From Owenweeksia hongkongensis DSM 17368 (GTDB taxonomy: Bacteria; Bacteroidota; Bacteroidia; Flavobacteriales; Schleiferiaceae): a stretch of 64,000 nt of DNA. The notes below the pieces were generated by a model that searched no databases, was not told the origin of the DNA, and was given only the letters and a program-made list of their open reading frames with translations. The position numbers and the translations under genes were made by a program. Of this stretch, positions 27,267 to 35,500 are shown in pieces. The stretch lies in contig NC_016599.1 in assembly GCF_000236705.1 (NCBI RefSeq), positions 868,001 to 932,000 on the forward strand, given 5' to 3'. The first letter of the stretch is position 1. Every line of letters begins with the position of its first letter.

Positions 27267-28118
27267 TTAAACCTTGGTGAAGCTAGCTTCACCAAGGTTT
27301 TGTTTTTTATAGGATTTTATTTTGACCTGATCTTGTTTATGCATTTGTTCTGGAGTGTTCATTTGGCAGGAGAGGTGTGGCCTTTGTTTATTATAAATGC
27401 TTACACTGTCTTCCACCAAAGGCTTCATGATGTCTAGTTTATCGGCCTTTACTACTTCAATAAATTCTTGCTTTAAAATACCGTTTATACGTTCCGCTAT
27501 GGCGTTGGCATATGGGTCATAAGACTCTGTCATGCTACAGGTTATTTTGGCTTTAGCCAGTTGTTTTTGGTAATCGGTGCTACAATATTGTAGGCCTCTG
27601 TCTGAGTGATGGATCAGAGGTTGGCTAGGGTATTTTCGATTTTTGATAGCTTGCTTTAAGGCAGATAGCGCACCATCCACACTCAAACTGTTTGATACAT
27701 TGTAGCCTACTATCTTTTTTGAGTAGGCATCGGTAACTAGAGCCAGGTACATGGGGTTTTCTCGGGTACCCACATAAGTTATATCGGCCACCCAAAGCTG
27801 CTCTGGCCGGGTAATGGGTAAGTCTGCAATCACGTTTTTGTGTTTGCGGAACCTATGGTGTGAGTTGGTGGTAATATGGTATGATTTCTTGGGTTGTATT
27901 AACATGTGATTTGCTTTTAGAATGTGGAACAATTTATCGCGACCCACGCCCAGTGCTTGCAGCTCTGGCTGTAGCAAGTGGTAAAGTTTACGTGTGCCTA
28001 GCCGAGGCATGGACATGCGCTTTTCCTGCACGAGTGATACTACTTTTTGCGCACGTTGCTTTTTGGCTTCTTCGGCTTTAATGGCGCGATAATAAACTTG
28101 ACGGCTATACCCGAACAA
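27267..28118 (-). CDS. IS3-family transposase OrfB (DDE integrase domain)
   Basis: This 283-residue frame starts at a TTG, but the frame is open about 100 nt further upstream and encodes ESLTATCRLFGYSRQ, typical OrfB sequence. The real product is therefore probably an OrfA-OrfB fusion made by frameshifting. The DDE catalytic triad is visible: D in LWVADITYVG, D in IHHSDRGLQY and E in NAIAERINGILKQEF. An HTH_21-type region precedes it. The C-terminal residues are encoded by a perfect 32-nt palindrome. No internal stop is seen in the catalytic domain. Confidence 0.9.
   Translation of the reverse strand: MFGYSRQVYYRAIKAEEAKKQRAQKVVSLVQEKRMSMPRLGTRKLYHLLQPELQALGVGRDKLFHILKANHMLIQPKKSYHITTNSHHRFRKHKNVIADLPITRPEQLWVADITYVGTRENPMYLALVTDAYSKKIVGYNVSNSLSVDGALSALKQAIKNRKYPSQPLIHHSDRGLQYCSTDYQKQLAKAKITCSMTESYDPYANAIAERINGILKQEFIEVVKADKLDIMKPLVEDSVSIYNKQRPHLSCQMNTPEQMHKQDQVKIKSYKKQNLGEASFTKV
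27269..27300 (+). terminator. Perfect 32-nt palindrome at the IS end, terminator-like on the plus strand
   Basis: Arms AAACCTTGGTGAAGC and GCTTCACCAAGGTTT flank TA; the whole 32 nt is self-complementary. On the plus strand a T-rich run (TGTTTTTTA) follows, giving a strong rho-independent terminator for transcripts entering from clpC. On the minus strand it codes for the last residues of the transposase. Confidence 0.75.
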
Positions 28119-28119
28119 T

Positions 28120-28557
28120 CTACAGGTAGCCGTTAGGCTTTCTTGGTAGTGTTCTTTGTATTGGTTGACTGTTCGGGTAAGGAGTTTTTCTGATTGGAAT
28201 ATTGTACTCTTTCTCGGCTATATCTATCATCATATCAAAGATGATCGCCTTTTTGTCGGCTCGTTCTATTTGATGTTCCAGCTGCTTTTTCTGCTTTTCT
28301 AATAGCCGAACTTTTTGCTCTAGTTCCATCAGTTTTTGTTCTGGAGTTTTGGGCATTTGTATTGGAGTTTGATTTTCCCAATCAAAGTTACCATACTTTC
28401 TTAACCAACTCAGCACAGTACTGCGAGCCTGAATGCCATATTTTCGGACTGCTCCATGCTGACTTAACTCGCCCCGTTCTATTTCTTGGACAACTTGCAG
28501 CTTGAAGTTTAAGCTGTAATCTTTTTGTGTACGCTTTACGTAGCCATTGTCTTTCAT
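28120..28557 (-). CDS. IS3-family transposase OrfA (HTH)
   Basis: This 145-residue helix-turn-helix protein has the DNA-binding region KVVQEIERGELSQHGAVRKYGI-like (about residues 20-42) and a leucine-zipper helix (LMELEQKVRLLEKQKKQLEHQIE, residues 91-113). It ends IPIRKTPYPNSQP... The OrfB frame is +1 relative to this frame rather than the usual -1. The minus strand has only five A in the run (28185-28189) where the slippage site is expected. One more A would restore the usual -1 arrangement, so a 1-nt deletion is suspected. Confidence 0.85.
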   Translation of the reverse strand: MKDNGYVKRTQKDYSLNFKLQVVQEIERGELSQHGAVRKYGIQARSTVLSWLRKYGNFDWENQTPIQMPKTPEQKLMELEQKVRLLEKQKKQLEHQIERADKKAIIFDMMIDIAEKEYNIPIRKTPYPNSQPIQRTLPRKPNGYL

Positions 28558-28610
28558 AAGGTTACAAATTTGTGTAACGCTATTTCAGGACGTGACAAGC
28601 AATAAATGTA

Positions 28611-28648
28611 AAATCCCTCTTGTGAAAGCATGGGGGATTTTTTTTTTA
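28611..28648 (+). terminator. Original clpC terminator, now beyond the IS
   Basis: AAATCCCTC pairs with GGGGGATTT (one G-T pair) around a 12-nt loop, followed by a run of about ten T. It is the first terminator downstream of clpC once the IS is removed, 17 nt after the clpC stop in the reconstructed sequence. Confidence 0.8.
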
Positions 28649-28803
28649 ATCAAGTCGAGCTTACCAGTATGTCATAGAACTACTAGGCATACCCTTTTTC
28701 AAATACACACCCTTCAGTTAACTTTCGTTTACTAATTGAATGGTGATTTTGCAACATAGTTGTACTACATTGGCTACTATGAAGAAACACTAAATTTAGA
28801 TAT

Positions 28804-30663
28804 ATGTACATCGATCAACTTGGACAAGGTATTAAAACAATACTCCTCACAATTTTCATGAGTTTAAGTCTATCCATCTATGCACACAATCACAATCAAA
28901 CGACCACCTACTTTAGCCATTTGTCTGAGATCAATAAAGAGTGGTTAAACCATAAAGAAGTTAGTCCTAAAGGAAATATTTCATTTAACTCAGACGCAGA
29001 CAGGATTCAATTACACCTCAATTTGGTAGTTAAGTATCTGACATCGAACAGAGCATCAAACTTAAACTCCACGCAACTTGCCAACAGAGCAAGCATGTTA
29101 GCAGAATTGCAAAAATATATCGACAAGAAAGTTTTTCCTGTGAATAAATACCATTCAGCTAGACAACCATACTTTGTTGATGATATAGGAACTAATTGTG
29201 CCGTTGGTCAAATGATATATATTTCAGGCTACGAGCACTTGGTAAGTAAAATCAGTGAAGAGCATAACTACGACTATATACAGGATATTAAAACAGAAGG
29301 ACTTACTGAATGGGCAAATGAGTTTGGGTTTACGATAGACGAACTAAAATGGATTCAACCTGGTTACCCTCCTTCTGCCAAGATTGAACAAGTTCTTGGT
29401 GGAACAAACGGAAGTGTCAATAAACTAGAATACAACTTCTATAACGGAAGCCTTACCATTGCAGGCGAATTCACTGAATTAAATAACCTACCGTGCCTAA
29501 ATGTTGGATTTTACCATAATAATCAACTTGCTTGCTTGGGCACTGGTGTTGATGGGATAATTTATGACGTAATTCATGAATCAGGTGCGGTTTACGTTTT
29601 TGGTGATTTAAATCATAATGGAGAAACCTACCCTGGTGCTAAATATGATGGCTCTACCTGGAGCTATATTGAGATACCCAATAGAGATGGAGCTATGTGC
29701 ACATCTGCTCATAGCGCAGGTATAGGACATCTATTGGAAATGGCCATTAATCATGATTCGATTCCGGGGCATCAGGAAATTTGGCATTTTCTAAATGACA
29801 GCACTTGGGAGAAGAAAGCAAAAGTAAAAGGAACTATTTTGGATATTCTTGCCAGTAGTTATGGTAGAGTTCATGTTGGTCATTTAGACACAGTAATGGT
29901 CTACAATTCAAATTCTATAGTTGACACCACTCTCACTGTAAATAATGTTCTTATTAATACAAACTATTCTAACATCTGGTATGGAATCGGTAGTAGTGTA
30001 AGTGATACGGTAAATGCTGTAGCATATATTGGTGGGGCATTAATTTTTGGAGGAACATGTAGTTACCAACCGGGGTCAAATAATATATGCCTAAGTAGAT
30101 ATTTCAATTCAACCTTGCAACCATTATTTCTTAATAATTATGGTACAGAAAACTTTTCAATTAAAGCCATTTCTTATTACTCTGGTAACGAATTGACATT
30201 TGGGGGTGACGTTAATTTTATGCAGCCTATGGGAACATTTGGAAGCAAAATTGCCACTTATAATTTGGTGCACAATTATATTAAACCGATTGCCTTGCTA
30301 GATAAGCCGGTAAATAGCCTAGCGCATTTAGATGGGGATTTATACATTGGCGGGAGCTTTCAAACCAATTTGGGTGTTCAAAATATTAACTTCCTTGCCA
30401 GAGAGGTAACATCTGTTGGAACAAATGAATTTTCTGCCAATGAGAATTTCCAGGTTTATCCTAATCCTTTCACTTCATCACTCCATTTAATAGGCATAGA
30501 AAATGGAATAAGTTATTCTCTATTGAGCATTAATGGCCAAACTCTAAAAAAAGGAATTGTGATGAATGAAGAAATTACTGATCTTGATTTTTTAACCAAT
30601 GGAGTCTATCTATTGCGCATAGAATCATCTAATGGACATATTGTTAGGAGAATATTTAAATAA
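28804..30663 (+). CDS. Secreted T9SS protein with uncharacterised N-terminal module
   Basis: This 619-residue protein has a signal peptide-like N-terminus ending near SIYAHN. Residues about 85-195 form a compact module with RQPYFVDDIGTNCAVGQMIY, then SEEHNYDYIQDI, TEWANEFGFT, and the end IDELKWIQPGYPP. I have the impression that this module recurs in secreted Bacteroidota proteins, but I cannot name it. Residues 200-530 look like a beta-propeller (repeated short strands such as VYVFGDL, ALIFGGTC, LYIGGSFQ). The end is a T9SS type A sorting domain (FQVYPNPFTSS). It is transcribed away from the IS and has no obvious partner. Confidence 0.75.
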   Translation: MYIDQLGQGIKTILLTIFMSLSLSIYAHNHNQTTTYFSHLSEINKEWLNHKEVSPKGNISFNSDADRIQLHLNLVVKYLTSNRASNLNSTQLANRASMLAELQKYIDKKVFPVNKYHSARQPYFVDDIGTNCAVGQMIYISGYEHLVSKISEEHNYDYIQDIKTEGLTEWANEFGFTIDELKWIQPGYPPSAKIEQVLGGTNGSVNKLEYNFYNGSLTIAGEFTELNNLPCLNVGFYHNNQLACLGTGVDGIIYDVIHESGAVYVFGDLNHNGETYPGAKYDGSTWSYIEIPNRDGAMCTSAHSAGIGHLLEMAINHDSIPGHQEIWHFLNDSTWEKKAKVKGTILDILASSYGRVHVGHLDTVMVYNSNSIVDTTLTVNNVLINTNYSNIWYGIGSSVSDTVNAVAYIGGALIFGGTCSYQPGSNNICLSRYFNSTLQPLFLNNYGTENFSIKAISYYSGNELTFGGDVNFMQPMGTFGSKIATYNLVHNYIKPIALLDKPVNSLAHLDGDLYIGGSFQTNLGVQNINFLAREVTSVGTNEFSANENFQVYPNPFTSSLHLIGIENGISYSLLSINGQTLKKGIVMNEEITDLDFLTNGVYLLRIESSNGHIVRRIFK

Positions 30664-30674
30664 CACTACTGCTA

Positions 30675-30696
30675 CCGCGAGTTTCTAAACTCGTGG
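30675..30696. repeat. Extragenic palindrome
   Basis: CCGCGAGTTT and AAACTCGTGG pair over 10 bp (one G-T) around CT, 11 nt after the preceding stop codon. No T-run follows. It resembles the dispersed REP-like repeats at 53.8-55.7 kb in design but not in sequence. Confidence 0.55.
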
Positions 30697-30886
30697 TTTC
30701 TAAGTTTTATTAAAATCCACCTCGAGCAATTCCTCTTCATAAATATATATAACGTAAGGGTTACTTTGCTGCTCCTTAAAACTTCTGAACTTTTCTCCAA
30801 ACGAAACATAGCTTTGCTTTAACTCTTGATTATTAACCTATTCAGATAATGGTAATATTATCACCTTTAAGAAAATCCCCTCCATC

Positions 30887-31543
30887 ATGAAACAAAACGC
30901 AGTGAGCATTCTTCTTTCCTTTGTTTTTCTAATAAATCTAAATACCCAAGCCCAAGATTTAAAAGGCTTCTCTGTAGACCTTAATTTAATTCGCTACTCA
31001 GAACCTTATGGTCTTTATATGGATTACTGTGAATGGTCTTTTGTTCCTGGTTTCACTATTAATTATTCCACTTCAAATCATCTAACCTACTTTGCCGGAT
31101 TACAGAATGTTAACACTGAAGTTAAAATAGGCGGAATTGATACTTATGAGCACTCTACTTCAAAAGGCGTTGAAATACGTGTTGGGGCCGGAATTTCAAC
31201 AAATAACGAAAAGCGCATATTCGTAAGGTTAAATTTAGAGGGCTTTGCAGAGGTATCAAAATTACGTGGAACTTACGACTCAGGCCCACAGTCACCAGGG
31301 GTGCCAAATGAATATGAACTCAACCACTGGCGAAGTTATTTTGGCATAGCCCCTAGTTTCTCAGTAAATTTTAAACTTACAGATAGGATAGTATTTTTTG
31401 CTGATACTCGTTTTAGATTCGGAAAAATGACTTTTTCCGGCACTGAAACAACGTTTTGGACCAATACATTGTACCAAGACCACTCAGAGTGGGTTGGCCT
31501 TTACGACCCGCTAAATAATCTTGGCTTTAGAATAAATTTATAA
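30887..31543 (+). CDS. Putative outer-membrane beta-barrel protein
   Basis: This 218-residue protein has a signal peptide ending TQAQ. It then shows alternating beta strands (FSVDLNLIRY, FVPGFTINYS, VEIRVGAGIS, RIFVRLNLEGFAEV, GIAPSFSVNFKL, IVFFADTRFRFG) and ends in LGFRINL. This pattern fits an 8-strand outer-membrane barrel. No family is recognised, and no neighbour points to a role. Confidence that it is a real gene is high; the fold is inferred. Confidence 0.65.
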   Translation: MKQNAVSILLSFVFLINLNTQAQDLKGFSVDLNLIRYSEPYGLYMDYCEWSFVPGFTINYSTSNHLTYFAGLQNVNTEVKIGGIDTYEHSTSKGVEIRVGAGISTNNEKRIFVRLNLEGFAEVSKLRGTYDSGPQSPGVPNEYELNHWRSYFGIAPSFSVNFKLTDRIVFFADTRFRFGKMTFSGTETTFWTNTLYQDHSEWVGLYDPLNNLGFRINL

Positions 31544-31703
31544 GGATACTTTTTTTTGCCTCCCTCTTTTGTTTAATATAAAAAGACTTCGAGATTTTGC
31601 AAACCTAGAAGATTGAGTTGAGACTACAACATTACTGATTTTAACGTTTGTAGTAAAATTTCCTATTTTGTACGCGCTTTACTCATACATTTTACAGGGA
31701 AAC

Positions 31704-32477
31704 ATGGATTCGGATTTACTCGATTTCTACAACGAAATCTTTGAAACTAACTACAATCTTGACCGAGAAGAGGTCATCGTGCACATTAAGAAACTTAAAG
31801 AACTGGATAAATTTTTACCCCCCAGTTCCTCCTTTTTTATTTTGTCTGATACCCCAAATAACAATTTCCCATACGTCAGTAAAAATTTTGTAACCAACCT
31901 TGGCCTTGATCCAGAGCTCATGAATTCTGTAGGTGTACCTTACTGGTTGGGCCATCACCATCCAGACGACCTTCCTGTATGGATGCAGATTCTTCAAGAT
32001 TTAATGGGGTATACTCTTACTGAAGTGAAACCAGAAGATAGAAAAAAATTGTCCTACACCTGGACTTTTAGAGTTCGTACTGCTGCTGGTAATTTTGTGA
32101 ACTTATTTGAACACATGGTTCCCATGGAACTGGATGCCGAAGGCAAACCGGTGATTGGCTTAGCACACATAACTGTGGTGGGCGATGGTGAAGCTTTACC
32201 TCTAAAATGCAGTGTAAAAAAGCTAAATGACAATAATGAATATGAAACGCTTTTAACCAAAAACTACTCTCAAATTCTCCTTTCGGATGGAGTAACAAAC
32301 CGTGAACGGGATATTATTAGGCTTTTAGCACTTGGTAATAATAGTAAACAAATAAGCCAAAAGTTATTTATAAGTCCGCATACGGTAGATACTCATCGTA
32401 GAAATATTCTAAAAAAGCTAAAGGTATCTTCAACGGGAGAGTTAGTAGCATACTTTACACAACAACAATTGTTTTAA
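31704..32477 (+). CDS. PAS-like / LuxR-type transcriptional regulator
   Basis: This 257-residue protein has an N-terminal PAS-like sensor region (residues about 35-165, with YWLGHHHPDDLPVWMQILQ). A LuxR-type helix-turn-helix follows at the C-terminus (TNRERDIIRLLALGNNSKQI, then LFISPHTVDTHRRNILKKL). It has no receiver domain, so it is not a classical response regulator; a small ligand or cofactor may be sensed. The ATG at 31704 is chosen over an in-frame TTG at 31668. It is convergent with the giant adhesin gene downstream, and its targets are unknown. Confidence 0.8.
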   Translation: MDSDLLDFYNEIFETNYNLDREEVIVHIKKLKELDKFLPPSSSFFILSDTPNNNFPYVSKNFVTNLGLDPELMNSVGVPYWLGHHHPDDLPVWMQILQDLMGYTLTEVKPEDRKKLSYTWTFRVRTAAGNFVNLFEHMVPMELDAEGKPVIGLAHITVVGDGEALPLKCSVKKLNDNNEYETLLTKNYSQILLSDGVTNRERDIIRLLALGNNSKQISQKLFISPHTVDTHRRNILKKLKVSSTGELVAYFTQQQLF

Positions 32478-32538
32478 AAAAAACAGGTCCATTAATGCCT
32501 AAGCAGCAATGCACCTGCTCATCAATGAATAGGCAGTT

Positions 32539-35500
32539 TTATTCAATAATAATTTTCTTTTGCCAAAATTCTCCGGCACTACCTTCTACATTAATAATGT
32601 ACTGGCCATCAGGTAAGTGATTAACGTCAATCTTTAGCTTACCAGATTCAATACCCGTTGTGCTTTGGTTTAGCACTTTCTTACCCGAAATATCATTAAT
32701 CTGAATTTCCTTAATACTCAACTCGGAATTATCCCAGACAAGATTCAGCTGATCGTTTACTGGATTTGGATAAATTTTAATACTCTTGATGGCTTTAATC
32801 TCTTCAAGCCCAATTTGATTAAGCTTAAAAGCTTTAGTATGTGAAGTTCCACAAGCATTTTTTACAGTAAGCTTTACCAAATAAGTAAGACCCGGTGTAA
32901 TATAAGTGTGAATAGGATTAACACCCGTACCCGTATTTCCATCACCAAAATCCCAATCATAGCTTACTGCATTGGCTGAAGCAGAACCATCAAATTGCAC
33001 ATTCATACCTGCTCCTGTGGTAGAAATAATATTATACGTCCAGCTGGCCAATGCTGGTGCACAGGCAATTATATTTTTAGAAACGGTAACGCTGTCTCCA
33101 CAATCATTGAATGCTGTGAGCGTAACTGTTTTGGTACCTGACGAAGTAAATTTAAAAGTGATACTTGTTCCCGTTGTATCTGTACCATCAATTTTCCATT
33201 TAAAGAAAGTTGCATTGGTTGAACTTGAAGCGTCAAATCTTATAGAATCAGCAATGGGTGTTTGACTAAAGTCCGCTTTTAAGGTATCACACACCTGAAT
33301 GGTGTCAAACACTACCGTTGTATCACCACAATCAGAAAATGCATTCATAGCTACAGTATAAGTTCCAGGCATACCATATAAGTGATTGGGATTAATGGCT
33401 GATGAATTTGATCCATCGCCAAAGTCCCAATACAACGAGTCAGCATTGGTGGTACTCCCCGAGTTAAAATCCACCCTTAGCCAGCTATTGATGTTGGCAA
33501 ACGAAGCCCCTATTGAAGGACATACTAAAGTAGTTTGATTGGCACTTGCCCATGCACTCAGGTTGCCCGCGCCACAACTATCTCTCACATAAAAGTCGTA
33601 AGCAGTAGAACTAGCAAGGCCAGTAATCGTAAAGGGATTTGTATTGGCCACCACTAAAGTTCCTGCACCTTGGGTAAACCCGGATGGGCCATACTCTATT
33701 AGCCAACCACTAGTTCCCCCAGAAGTCCAACCCAATGTGACTGAACTTGCTGTAGCACCAGTAGTAACAAGATTTGATGGCTTAGGGCAAGTTGGTTGCT
33801 CATGCACACTCAAATCATCTATCGCTATGACTGCGTTAAGTGCTGACGTTGTAGTTCGGTAACCTATAAACCTTACCTTGATAAAGTCATTTGCATACGC
33901 TGAAATATCTACAGTGGCTTCCTTCCAGGCATCTGCTTTAGAAACTTGTTGTTGCCCTACAAGTGCAAACTCGCGGCTCCAGTTGTACCCATCAAAAACT
34001 TCTATAACAAGTGAATCTATACCTGCTCCAAACATGTGATACCAAAAGCTTAACTCTGGTGTATTCAAAGGAATGGTGTTGATTATTGGAGAAACCACGG
34101 TACCACTTTTGGATTGATCCGCTGTACCAAGGTTATTCTGCGCATGCAGAAATTTACCGGTGCCAGAGGTATGATCAACTGATGGCCCTGTAAAAAAGGT
34201 GCTAACCATTTGACGAGCTCCCCAAACATAATTCACACTATTGTCTTGTTTCCAACAGGGATCTATCTTTCCTGCTACATATGTGGTGTTAGGAATGATC
34301 CAACTATTTCCATCAAATGTTTCTAAATATGGCGCTAGCACGGGTATGCAATCCGTTGTATCCCTCACCGGACCTATCCATTCAGACACATCTGCAAGAC
34401 CACAACTATCACCTAAGTAAAACTTGTAACCCGTATTAGCCGTAAGGCCAGTTATGGTAAATGGATTACTGGCTGCATTTACTATGGTTCCAGATCCCGG
34501 TGTAAAACCTGAAGGGCCATATTCTATATTCCAATTGCTAGCTCCACCTGTTGTCCATTGCAGGGTAACGGAGTAATTGGTAGTTCCTACAACGACTAAA
34601 TCCTGAGGGTTAGGACAACTAGGCCCTTCATGAATATCTACATCATCAATGGCTACATCAGCAAACGATCCAGAACCCAGTTTGTCTGCTACAAAACGAA
34701 CTCGAACTGTATCATTTGCATAAGCTGATAAATCTACTACTGCTTCTTTCCAGGCATCAATATCTGAATATTGTTGCTCACCAGATTTGCTCCATACCTG
34801 AGTATATCCATTTCCCTTATCCACTTGCACCGCAAGAGTGCCAATATTAGGACCAAACATATGATACCAAAAACTCAATTCAGGATTAATTAATGCACTG
34901 AGATCAATGGAAGGCGATTCTATGAAGGCTGAGAAGGACCCGGAACCTACAGAGAACATGCTAGATTCTGCGTGTATAAAATTTCCATTACCAGAGGTAT
35001 GATCAGCTGCCGGACCAGTAAGATTGCCACTCGATACTTTAGGCCCAGGATTCCAAAAGTAATCTACCAATGGGGTTCTGACCCAACACTGACCGACAGT
35101 TCCAGTATCGTCCATACCTATACCTCGCCCCCATTGACTTCCGTCAAAATTCTCAGTAAACGGTGCCAAAAGTGGTAAACAGTCTGTAGAAACACTAATT
35201 GGCCCTACCCACAAACTGGTATCTGTAGTGCTGCAAATATCTCTCACATAAAAATCATAACTCGTTGAGCTGTTCAGACCATTTATGATGAAAGGGTTTG
35301 TATTAGCTAATACTCTTGTGCCCGTGCCCAAAGCAAACCCTGAGGTTCCGTATTCTATATTCCAGTTATTGGCGCCTCCACTAGTCCAACTTAAGGTAAT
35401 ACTATCAAGCCCTTTGGCTGCAACGCTAAGATTACTTGGTCTTGGGCATGTTGGCTGCTCATGGATATCTATATCATCAATAGAAATTGGTGCACCAGCT

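Larger units (their letters stand above)
27215..28597 (-). mobile_element. Complete IS3-family insertion sequence with AGC target duplication
   Basis: The 1383-bp element is bounded by imperfect inverted repeats. The left end is TGTCCCGTCCTAAATA at 27215. The right end at 28581-28597 reads, in complement, TGTCACGTCCTGAAATA. It starts with TG and ends with CA, as IS3 members do. Both flanks carry the trinucleotide AGC (27212-27214 and 28598-28600), a 3-bp target-site duplication. It encodes OrfA and OrfB on the minus strand. It is oriented against clpC and lies between clpC and its terminator. Confidence 0.92.

Noticed and set aside
28118-28557. Treating the IS as decayed
   Set aside because: Ends, target duplication and DDE residues are intact; only the frame relation is odd, so it is listed as complete with a query.
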